Positions 8,526-16,529 of a DNA stretch of 64,000 nucleotides are shown here, piece by piece. A program made the position numbers and the translations under genes. This stretch comes from Fusibacter bizertensis (lineage in GTDB: Bacteria; Bacillota; Clostridia; Peptostreptococcales; Acidaminobacteraceae). Under the pieces are notes generated by a model that had not been told where the DNA came from, ran no database searches, and saw only the letters and a list, made by a program, of their open reading frames with translations. Position 1 is the stretch's first letter; each line of letters opens with the position of its first letter. The stretch spans positions 496,001 through 560,000 of the forward strand of contig NZ_JARYZI010000001.1 in the NCBI RefSeq assembly GCF_029914245.1, written 5' to 3'.

Positions 8526-9493
8526 AGCTGTACCCCCTCATGGTATAGATGACAAGCAACAGTACGACCTTCTTCAAGCGCAATCATCTGTGGCGGTGTC
8601 ATTTCACATACACCCATTTTATAAGGGCAACGGGTATGAAAAGCACAGCCACTAGGGATCCGCATGGCACTTGGAATTTCACCCTTAAGTTCAATACGTC
8701 CTAATTGCCTACCTGGGATGGGCAATGGTGAAGCTGACATTAAAGCTTTTGTATAAGGATGTTTGGGATCATCAAAGAGCGTATCAACAGGTCCCTTTTC
8801 CACAATTTTACCAAGATACATCACTGCTACGCGATTGCTCACATGACGAATCACACTGAGGTCATGTGCAATAAAAAGATAAGATAACCCTAGTTCTTCT
8901 TGAAGGTCCATAGTTAAGTTTAAAATCTGTGACTGAACAGAGACATCCAGTGCCGATACAGGTTCATCACACACCACGAACTTTGGTTTAGTCGATAAGG
9001 CTCTTGCGATACCTATACGTTGCCTTTGCCCACCACTAAACTCATGTGGGAATTTCTTGGCATCTTGTTTAGTTAGCCCCACCATATTTAAAAGTCTGCC
9101 CACTTCTTGTCGGTAATCAACGGGACTGACGATTTTGAAAATTTGAAGCGGTTGAATCAAGATATCCTCTATGGTCATTTTGTAATCTAATGCTGAATAT
9201 GGATTTTGAAAGACGATTTGTAGATCCTTTCTCATTTTCCTAAAAGCACGGTTACCAATTGTGCTGATGTCCTTACCTTCAAGTAAGATTTTACCCTCAG
9301 TAGGTTCTAAAAGTCTCAGGATCAATCTACCAGTGGTTGATTTACCACTGCCTGATTCACCCACAAGTCCTAGCGTCTCCCCTTTATCGATCCGGAAGTT
9401 TACGCCATTGACTGCATTGACGACACCTTTCTCTACACCGAGCACTTTGCTCTTGATTTGAAAACTTTTTTTTAAGTTTTGAACTTCAATCAT
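8522..9493 (-). CDS. oppF: Oligopeptide-type ABC transporter ATP-binding protein (OppF-like)
   Basis: 323 residues. Walker A GESGSGKST, Q-loop VFQNPYSALD, signature FSGGQRQR, Walker B FVVCDEPVSALDVS, switch IAHDLSVI. The C-terminal extension ends with HTRCPYK, a typical OppF/DppF finger-like motif. It overlaps by four bases with the permease fusion upstream and with oppB downstream, so the transport genes are translated as a coupled unit. Confidence 0.9.
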   Translation of the reverse strand: MIEVQNLKKSFQIKSKVLGVEKGVVNAVNGVNFRIDKGETLGLVGESGSGKSTTGRLILRLLEPTEGKILLEGKDISTIGNRAFRKMRKDLQIVFQNPYSALDYKMTIEDILIQPLQIFKIVSPVDYRQEVGRLLNMVGLTKQDAKKFPHEFSGGQRQRIGIARALSTKPKFVVCDEPVSALDVSVQSQILNLTMDLQEELGLSYLFIAHDLSVIRHVSNRVAVMYLGKIVEKGPVDTLFDDPKHPYTKALMSASPLPIPGRQLGRIELKGEIPSAMRIPSGCAFHTRCPYKMGVCEMTPPQMIALEEGRTVACHLYHEGVQL

Positions 9494-11970
9494 GGCTGTA
9501 CCTCCGCTGAGTTGTCATCATTCATCATGAATTCATTCATCGTCAAAGTGTCTAATATCAGTTGACCAATAGCGTCTATTCTCTCCACATTTAAGTTGTC
9601 GATTTCATCATAAGGGCCATTGATGGACATATTAGTTGTATTTCCCACGCCGATACTGGTTAGGGCATTGAGGCGCATATTTTGTAGCTGCTCTGTCATG
9701 GCATATTCGAAGTGATATCGACGGTATTTCACATCCATCTCTTTCAATCTTTTTTCCATCTCAAGTCCGATGAGGTAATTTTTACCATTGGCACGTTGCG
9801 CTGGAAGGGTTGTTAAATTCAGTGTATCTTGCTCAGCATATCCTGGATAAGCAATATCGATATAGTAAAAGCCATGTGCCATAGACATTTGAACATCAGT
9901 CATATCAGTGAGGTGAAACTGTCCCACGCCACTTAACTGAGTATATTTGCCGGTTTCAGCTTCGTTGTCCCAGAACATAAAAAGGATTGATTTTTCAAGC
10001 GGTTCATCGATTCCCCCTATTACTCTTGCAATTTCCAGAGCCGTCGCAGCTGGTGTAGCACACATGGCAAAAGGTGTATTTTCGCTGCCATTATAAACAC
10101 CATCATAACTTGCCCCTATAATGATGGTCTCACCTGGATCATCTATAGTTCTCCCCTTTCCCGGTAAAAATCCTGTGATATTACGCCCAGGATGCGCTGC
10201 CATTTGAGGATAGGATAAATTGATTTCCACTTCACTATAGCCACTGCTAACTGCTTCACTTAGAGCATCATAAAGCGATGCATAAGGGACAATCACAGTC
10301 GCATTAAAAACTTGTGTACCCATGGCCCCTTCGTAACCATTCCAGCCCATGAAAAATTCTGCATCATATTCAAACGACGTAGACTTGTCTACTTTAAACA
10401 AATTCTTAGGCTTTTCACCGTTTTTGTTCATAAAGGGGTAATCAGTTGTCATTGGAAAAAAAGCGTTATTTTCGGATAGATTGCTAGCCAATTTACTTGC
10501 GTGTTCATTGTCTACAGCGATGCCTTTATAGATCAGCCTTTCTGTAGTTTCTTCTGTAAAGACATCTCTGTTAATTGACAAGATACTAAAATCTTTATAA
10601 AGCTCAAATGTTTTTTCACTGCCATCTGCACTTACGATTTTGATATAGCCAGAGTCCACGAAAACGGGCGATATATCTTTTGGAACGACCTTGTCATTTT
10701 CTGTCTTTAAAAATGCAATTTCGGTTTCATCTACTTGATAGCCATACGCTGATAGTTGAGTTTTGATGTATTCTCCAGCTTGATAGCCACCTTCAGTGCC
10801 TGCAACTCTTCCTTTAAAATCCTCGCTTACTAATTGCTCAAGATTAGCCATCGCATAATCAATGTTAAAGTCATATCGACTTGGGTGCCATGGAATGACG
10901 ATATAAAGGACAATTCCTGTAATTAAGATCAGTTTTACTGCGACAGGTTTATAGTAGTGCTTGATGTCTTTAAGTTGGGTGATAAAAAGCTTAGGTGATA
11001 TAAAATAGAAAATCTTGCGAATATCACTGATCACTCGCGAGTTTCTCTTATAAAACTCTATGCGTAGCCCTTCACCGAGTAGGTTAAAGCCAACTATTGC
11101 GATACTGAATAGTAGTACAGGGAATATAGTCATCCAGTATACCGTATCAAACTTACGCATGTTAACTGCTATCCTAGATAGTGTACCGCCCCATTCAGGT
11201 TCTAAGATCATGTCATAGTTTGACTTAAAGGCAAGTGCCTTAATCTCCCTTGTAACGCCTACAAACACATTGAAAACTGCAAGTTGAGCGATTAGAAACA
11301 TCGCCATTCCCATCTCTTTGAAGAATAAGCTTACCGCATCAGGGATAAGATGTGGCAGTATATTTTGAAAGGCAATTTGTAGTTTTGTCTTACCAATGGC
11401 GATCTCCCCTTCGATAAAGTCTTCAGACATGACTTTTCGAGTTGAGTCTTCGATCATACCAGCGAGCTTCGCCCAGCCTAGTGCGGTAAATACAATGGCA
11501 AAAGCGACAATTGCCTTGTCCATCTGTAGATGCGTAAAGTATGCGATATTTAAGATGATATAACTGAATATCAAGATTGGAACAGCGGTAAAAAAAGTAT
11601 TAAAAACCTTGATCAGCATCGAAAAAAATTTAGCCCCCATGCCAGCTGCAAGTCCCAAAGGAAAAGCGATTAGCATTCTAAAAAGTGCCACTAAGAAAAC
11701 GATAGTCAGTGTATTTCTCGTCCCATAAATGAGGCGCGCGTAGACATCTCTACCGGCATCGTCCGTCCCCATAAGATTATCTCTATTCGGCGGCATTGGA
11801 TTATAGCCAAAATGCTCTACCCACTCACCATTCTCCCTCACCTCTATGTATTTAGGTGATTCTTCATATAAGGGATCTTTGTTCGTGAAAAGTGCTGGAA
11901 ACATATACATCAGCATCAAGATCAAAAGGATGCCAATGCCCAGAATTAAGGGAAAATTAATCTTTCTCAT
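9490..11970 (-). CDS. OppC-type permease fused to a degenerate M28-peptidase-like ectodomain
   Basis: 826 residues from the ATG at 11970 (AAGGAG ten bases upstream); a longer frame to 12030 would start inside the predicted -10 box. Residues 1-310 are an OppC-type permease: N-terminal anchor, NLMGTDDAGRDVYARLIYG (usual OppC entry motif), membrane segments, and EAA loop EDFIEGEIAIGKTKLQIAF. One more membrane segment (about 343-360) leads to a roughly 465-residue exterior domain. Its opening (NLEQLVSEDFKGRVAGTEGG) and core (PGETIIIGASYDGV, SILFMFWDNEAE, NGPYDEIDNL) track the M28 aminopeptidase fold. Expected zinc ligands are changed: GAHYD is GASYD, the GADDNASG loop is ATPAATA, and the terminal HTPxD is NGPYD. 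Catalysis is therefore doubtful. The operon has no solute-binding protein, so this domain may capture substrate. Confidence 0.85.
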   Translation of the reverse strand: MRKINFPLILGIGILLILMLMYMFPALFTNKDPLYEESPKYIEVRENGEWVEHFGYNPMPPNRDNLMGTDDAGRDVYARLIYGTRNTLTIVFLVALFRMLIAFPLGLAAGMGAKFFSMLIKVFNTFFTAVPILIFSYIILNIAYFTHLQMDKAIVAFAIVFTALGWAKLAGMIEDSTRKVMSEDFIEGEIAIGKTKLQIAFQNILPHLIPDAVSLFFKEMGMAMFLIAQLAVFNVFVGVTREIKALAFKSNYDMILEPEWGGTLSRIAVNMRKFDTVYWMTIFPVLLFSIAIVGFNLLGEGLRIEFYKRNSRVISDIRKIFYFISPKLFITQLKDIKHYYKPVAVKLILITGIVLYIVIPWHPSRYDFNIDYAMANLEQLVSEDFKGRVAGTEGGYQAGEYIKTQLSAYGYQVDETEIAFLKTENDKVVPKDISPVFVDSGYIKIVSADGSEKTFELYKDFSILSINRDVFTEETTERLIYKGIAVDNEHASKLASNLSENNAFFPMTTDYPFMNKNGEKPKNLFKVDKSTSFEYDAEFFMGWNGYEGAMGTQVFNATVIVPYASLYDALSEAVSSGYSEVEINLSYPQMAAHPGRNITGFLPGKGRTIDDPGETIIIGASYDGVYNGSENTPFAMCATPAATALEIARVIGGIDEPLEKSILFMFWDNEAETGKYTQLSGVGQFHLTDMTDVQMSMAHGFYYIDIAYPGYAEQDTLNLTTLPAQRANGKNYLIGLEMEKRLKEMDVKYRRYHFEYAMTEQLQNMRLNALTSIGVGNTTNMSINGPYDEIDNLNVERIDAIGQLILDTLTMNEFMMNDDNSAEVQP

Positions 11971-12028
11971 AATGTGTCTACTCCTTCTAGATTTGTGTAA
12001 AAATACAGATCGTTGATTCTTTTTTATC

Positions 12029-12058
12029 ATTATATCTCTAAACGTACTGAATTGTCAT
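12029..12058 (-). promoter_or_regulatory. Predicted sigma-A promoter of the peptide-transport operon
   Basis: Minus strand: ATGACA (12053-12058), 18-bp spacer, perfect TATAAT (12029-12034). The implied leader of about 50 nt contains AAGGAG and leads to the ATG at 11970. Confidence 0.65.
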
Positions 12059-12127
12059 ACTATTATAAATATTCTAATCAAACTTTAAAATATCTGTCTT
12101 GTCACTAAAAAATCTCTTCTTTTCGAC

Positions 12128-12175
12128 AAAAAAACCTTTACGATTAACTTGATTACCAGTTTAATCGTAAAGGTT
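12128..12175 (-). terminator. Strong terminator after the orphan LytTR regulator
   Basis: A 15-bp perfect stem (12133-12147 with 12161-12175) with a T7 run on the minus strand, just beyond the regulator stop codon. Confidence 0.85.
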
Positions 12176-12192
12176 ATAATTTACTTTATAAT

Positions 12193-12906
12193 TTACCATC
12201 GCATTTGATTATAATATGCAATAAAGGCTGCTTGTACTTCTTTTTTTCTCGCTCGACTCATCTTAAGATCATGACCTCCACTCATAAGTACACTTTCTGA
12301 ATTCATCTTAACCACATGTTTTAAATTGATGAGATAACTCTTGTTGCACATGATGAAATGATAGGGTCTTAATTTATCGTTCATCTCTCTTAAACTACCT
12401 AGCATTTTATATTCATCTTCTTTCGTGATGAAAAAAAGCCAGTGATTTCTTACTTCAATAAAAATGATCTCACTTGCTTTAATATTCCTGATACCATCTT
12501 CTACGGGTACTAATATGTTTACTTCTTCTTTTCTATCAATCACATCTATTGCTGCACTAAATTTTATAGCAAACTGAGTATAGTCAATGGGTTTCATCAT
12601 ATAGTCAAAAGCTTGCACTTCATAGCCGTTGATCGCGTATTTTGCAGTATTTGTTATAAATACGATCACAGCATGTGGATCGGATTTGCGTATTTCTTTA
12701 GCGACTTCCATACCATTGAGATGAGGCATCTCAATATCAAGAAAAATAATATCATAGATAGGTTTAAAATGTGAAATCATCTCAAAACCATTGGAATAAG
12801 ATGTCACTTGTATCGATACATCATGATCTTTTTCATATTGCGTTAGATGCTGATATAATTTTTCAAGGTAAGTAAAATCGTCATCTACAATAGCAATTTT
12901 AAGCAT
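12193..12906 (-). CDS. LytTR-family response regulator without adjacent kinase
   Basis: 237 residues. The receiver domain (1-120) has acidic pocket DDD (residues 8-10), phospho-acceptor in DIIFLDIEMPHLNG, the Thr of FITNTA and Lys of MMKP. A LytTR DNA-binding domain (about 135-237) follows, with SYLINLKHVVKM and MSRARKKEV. AGGAGG precedes the ATG. No kinase gene adjoins it. It is close to the second LytTR regulator of the window (22614-23324) in layout, and lies just downstream of the GT2-GH3-GtrA-GH3 operon. It has its own terminator. Confidence 0.88.
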   Translation of the reverse strand: MLKIAIVDDDFTYLEKLYQHLTQYEKDHDVSIQVTSYSNGFEMISHFKPIYDIIFLDIEMPHLNGMEVAKEIRKSDPHAVIVFITNTAKYAINGYEVQAFDYMMKPIDYTQFAIKFSAAIDVIDRKEEVNILVPVEDGIRNIKASEIIFIEVRNHWLFFITKEDEYKMLGSLREMNDKLRPYHFIMCNKSYLINLKHVVKMNSESVLMSGGHDLKMSRARKKEVQAAFIAYYNQMRW

Positions 12907-12975
12907 CGGGACCTCCTGATCTTATCCTATCTTACATGAATACTTTGAAATCTAGTTAGTTTACCTTTATTTTAG

Positions 12976-13006
12976 CATAAAAGAAGGGTTCTTCCGAACC
13001 CTTCTT
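12976..13006 (-). terminator. Terminator of the GT2-GH3-GtrA-GH3 operon
   Basis: An 11-bp stem (aagaagggttc, 12981-12991, with 12996-13006) and GGAA loop, followed by a short TTTTATG tail on the minus strand, 46 bases past the last GH3 stop. Confidence 0.75.
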
Positions 13007-13051
13007 AACTTTACATGTTATAAACTTGAGTTACTTTGATACTAAATCAAA

Positions 13052-15976
13052 TTAGATTTCTAAAGTTACTTGATCTTTCTTTCTTCTCACTCTTGATAAT
13101 ACAATCCAAAGAACAAGTAAAACAATGATCACGATATCTGCAACATTTCTAACTACTTTCCAAGGTGCCATTTTAACAGTTATTGTAGAACCTGGTACAA
13201 TACCGTTCATAGCGTTGCTGTTTGCTACTGTATATAGAAGTCTGTGTGCTGATTTTCTTAGGTTTGTAACTGCAGTTGCACTGCTACTATCTTCAAGTGA
13301 TTTCATAGAATCAAAAGTAATATAATAGTCTGTACCAGCTGCAATACCTTGGTTAGCGTACATATGCTCATAAAGGTTGAAGTCAGAGATCACAACACCT
13401 TCAAAGCCCCATTCACTACGTAATACATCTTCTAAAAGTGCATGGCTTCCGCCTGTCCAAGTAGAACCGATTCTATTGAATGAACTCATTAGTGCAGTTG
13501 TCGCTTTCATTTCTTTCTCTACCATTGTACCATTTTCATCACCGATGTAGCTGATGGTTGTTGTCGCATTTTTAACCGTTTTCTCAAATCCTTTAAGATA
13601 GATTTCGCGGATCGCTTGCTCGTTTGCCCATGTTGCGACACCATTGTTAACTCTATTCGTTTCTTGATCATTTAAAGCAAAGTGTTTGATAAAAGTATAT
13701 ACACCTTTTTTAGCTGCACCTTCGACAACTGCTTGTGTTATTTTAGCGCTTACAACAGGATCTTCTGAATAATATTCAAAGTTTCTACCTGCAAATTGTG
13801 AACGGTGTACGTTAAGAGCAGGTGCATACCAGCCATTAACGCCTTTATCAAGTGCTTCATTACCAACCATTTGTCCCATTGATGTTGCAAGTTCAGTATT
13901 GTAAGTCGAAGCAATTACAACTTCTGACGGATATGCTGTTCCTTTGATCTCAGCGCCCATGAAAGAACTCAATCCTGCTGGTCCATCAATGTCTATCGTA
14001 ACTGGTTTAGAAACTGATGGCATTTCAAGTGTTGTATACGCGCCGTTCATAATTACTTTTACAACTTCTTGTGGATCAACTTGATCTAAAAGTGCATCCC
14101 ATGCTGGATCATCATATGCTTTTCCTCTAAGGTCAATAAGTGTCAAACCGTTGTTCGCCTTAGTTGTTGGCATCACTGCGTCAGCATCTTCATGATCTGC
14201 TGCGACATACTTTTGGAAACCTGTAATGATTGCTTCATTTGCAACTTTATCAACAGCCATTGGCGCAGTTGGGAAAGTACCTGCAAAATCAGCACGTGAC
14301 ATGTTCAGTGCATATCCTTCAGTAGCTGTGTCAGTAAACATTGCTGATACGTCATCAAATTGATTTGTTGCCTCAACAAGATCTGTTGATCGTTTGTTGC
14401 TATCATTATAGACAACTTTTTTATTTACATCGTAAACGATTGGTTCAATGCCATCTTTCATGTTGTGAGAATCAGTTTGTACTCTCACTTCATAAGCACC
14501 ACTGTCTAATACATATGCTTTTTCAGTTTTATAATCATAAGATGCCATATCTTCAACTGCAAAAGTTAAAGTAACAACTTGTGATTCTCCTGGTGCAAGT
14601 AAGTTAGTCTTTGCAAAATCAGCAAGAACAACTTCTGATTTTTCGATGCCACCTTTGGTATAAGGTGCTGAATAGTATACTTCAACTACATCTTTACCTG
14701 CAACTGCACCTGTGTTAGTAACTTCTACATCTAAAGTAATTGACTCGTCGGTTTTGCCAAGTGTTTCATTAACCACTTTCCAGTCAAATGATGTATAGCT
14801 TAAGCCATAACCAAAAGGATAAACAACTGCTTCATCATAGTTGATAAAGCCTTCTTTTGCTGCTGTTTCATAATATCTATAACCTACATAGATGCCTTCT
14901 TCGTATTGTACGAAAGTTGCATCACCAATAGCATTTTTCTTATTGATATTTGAATATTGAAAGTGTCCAAAGTTGTTAAATGTAGGGTCCTTAGATAAAT
15001 CTGCTGGATATATATCAACTGTATGACCTGATGGATTTACAGTACCATTTAAAATTCTACCTACAGAGTTAAAACCCGTTTTTCCTGGGAATCCAATCAT
15101 TAATATCGCATCAATTTCTGGATCTGCTTCAAGGATACCAAGTTCCATAGCAGCACTAGAGTTAATTAATACAATTACATTTTCAAAATTCTCTTTAGCA
15201 AGTGCAATCAACTCTTTTTCGTCTTTGTTGAGCTCAAGTTGATGTTGTCCTGCTTCATAGTTGTCATCCCAACCTTTCATATCTTGGGCAAGGTCTCCAC
15301 CTTCACCTGCTGGACGACTGATCGTAACAACTGCTGCATCACCATATACTTTAAAGCTATCAAGTGCTTCAGTTGTATATTGAGATACTGGCATTTCACC
15401 AATCATGTAAGTCGATGCTTCAGGATTATCCATTACGATTGAAGATTTTGGATTATCATAAACTTTTGAAGGCCCAAATACGCCTTGCTCCATTTTGAAA
15501 GAAGCAAATTTATTTAAGAGGTCATAAACTGTGCCATTTACATCAAAACCTGCATTATTAAGGCCTAGTTTTAAATCAATTAAGCCTTCTGACGATGAAG
15601 AACCTGAACCAGATCCACCATACACAGAATCGACACTGCCTCTACCTAAAAGTGTGAGTTTTGCACTACTTGCAAGTGGCAATACACCATTATTTTTTAA
15701 AAGTACGAAACCTTCATCAGTGATGCTAGTAACCAAATCACCAGCAGCAGCTGAAATTTCAGTTGCATCTTTATAGTCGTTTGCATAATAATCACTTACC
15801 CAGTTCTCAGAACCTTCTGATTTTTGAATGATCATCTCTCCAGTACCTAGATACAAGTTTGCATGACTTTCGAAAATCACGGATGCAATATTTACGATTA
15901 AAACCAGTACAAGAAATATTGCTAAAATAATCTTTCCTAACTTTTTCTTTCCTTTTTTTGCTGAGTTATTAACCAC
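13052..15976 (-). CDS. Membrane-anchored GH3 glycosidase with reversed domain order
   Basis: 974 residues with a membrane segment at each end (about 14-36 and 940-962), the latter followed by an Arg/Lys-rich cytoplasmic tail, so the enzyme body is outside the cell and doubly tethered. The alpha/beta-sandwich domain comes first (LLKNNGVLPL, then GSVDSVYGGSGSGS), followed by the fibronectin-like domain (about 400-500). The TIM-barrel comes last (DGPAGLSSF, RNFEYYSEDP, KHFALNDQE). This inverted order is known in Ruminococcus albus and Butyrivibrio beta-glucosidases. The catalytic Asp is in GVVISDF. Beta-glucosidase is the default, but GH3 also covers xylosidases, hexosaminidases and others. It is the last gene of a four-gene operon. 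Confidence 0.88.
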   Translation of the reverse strand: MVNNSAKKGKKKLGKIILAIFLVLVLIVNIASVIFESHANLYLGTGEMIIQKSEGSENWVSDYYANDYKDATEISAAAGDLVTSITDEGFVLLKNNGVLPLASSAKLTLLGRGSVDSVYGGSGSGSSSSEGLIDLKLGLNNAGFDVNGTVYDLLNKFASFKMEQGVFGPSKVYDNPKSSIVMDNPEASTYMIGEMPVSQYTTEALDSFKVYGDAAVVTISRPAGEGGDLAQDMKGWDDNYEAGQHQLELNKDEKELIALAKENFENVIVLINSSAAMELGILEADPEIDAILMIGFPGKTGFNSVGRILNGTVNPSGHTVDIYPADLSKDPTFNNFGHFQYSNINKKNAIGDATFVQYEEGIYVGYRYYETAAKEGFINYDEAVVYPFGYGLSYTSFDWKVVNETLGKTDESITLDVEVTNTGAVAGKDVVEVYYSAPYTKGGIEKSEVVLADFAKTNLLAPGESQVVTLTFAVEDMASYDYKTEKAYVLDSGAYEVRVQTDSHNMKDGIEPIVYDVNKKVVYNDSNKRSTDLVEATNQFDDVSAMFTDTATEGYALNMSRADFAGTFPTAPMAVDKVANEAIITGFQKYVAADHEDADAVMPTTKANNGLTLIDLRGKAYDDPAWDALLDQVDPQEVVKVIMNGAYTTLEMPSVSKPVTIDIDGPAGLSSFMGAEIKGTAYPSEVVIASTYNTELATSMGQMVGNEALDKGVNGWYAPALNVHRSQFAGRNFEYYSEDPVVSAKITQAVVEGAAKKGVYTFIKHFALNDQETNRVNNGVATWANEQAIREIYLKGFEKTVKNATTTISYIGDENGTMVEKEMKATTALMSSFNRIGSTWTGGSHALLEDVLRSEWGFEGVVISDFNLYEHMYANQGIAAGTDYYITFDSMKSLEDSSSATAVTNLRKSAHRLLYTVANSNAMNGIVPGSTITVKMAPWKVVRNVADIVIIVLLVLWIVLSRVRRKKDQVTLEI

Positions 15977-16010
15977 GACTAACCTCCTAAGTTTCTCTCC
16001 TATGACTAAT

Positions 16011-16529
16011 CTAAATTGCTTTTTCGTTTTGTTCAGGTAATTTTTTCATTACTACGAACTTTAAAACGGGATAGATAATGATGACTTGAACCAATATGTT
16101 AATTGCATTGGTTAAATTCATCCCCCAAAAACTGCCAACTACTGCTGATAATGGTTCCAGAACAAGAGTTGGTATATACAAACAAATCACATAAACGATC
16201 ATTACAGTTAACAAATAGATCGGGATAGCACTACCTAACTTGTTGTTAGAATTAAACACTAAATTCCTTTGTACTATAAAGTTTACTGCTTGAGCGCAGA
16301 AGAAGCTTAGAAGGAAAGCTAAAAACCCTCCAAGACCACCACTTTCTGTTTTATAATTAAATATTAAAAAAGAAAATGGAATATCTAATAATGATTTGAA
16401 CAGTATCGAGTTGCCGATGTTGAGTACAACAAAATTGGTGATTGTTGCAATGTTACTGAGTAAATTAAACATGATGAATTCATAAAGTTCAGCATGTCTC
16501 TCTTTAAATCTAACGATTGAACTAAGCAT
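16011..16529 (-). CDS. GtrA-like membrane protein
   Basis: 172 residues with four hydrophobic segments (about 17-40, 67-88, 103-125, 138-160). The conserved stretch NFIVQRNLVFNSN between segments 2 and 3 matches the GtrA-family motif with Arg/Lys before the Val-Phe. GtrA proteins help move undecaprenyl-linked sugars across the membrane or act in cell-wall glycan assembly. At 172 residues it is longer than the usual 130-140 because of an inserted external loop (about 45-68). Its ATG overlaps the preceding GH3 stop by one base, so the two are probably co-translated. Confidence 0.75.
   Translation of the reverse strand: MLSSIVRFKERHAELYEFIMFNLLSNIATITNFVVLNIGNSILFKSLLDIPFSFLIFNYKTESGGLGGFLAFLLSFFCAQAVNFIVQRNLVFNSNNKLGSAIPIYLLTVMIVYVICLYIPTLVLEPLSAVVGSFWGMNLTNAINILVQVIIIYPVLKFVVMKKLPEQNEKAI

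Noticed and set aside
11971-12030. Permease fusion start at 12030
   Set aside because: That ATG overlaps the TATAAT -10 box of a good promoter and lacks a ribosome binding site; the ATG at 11970 is better supported.
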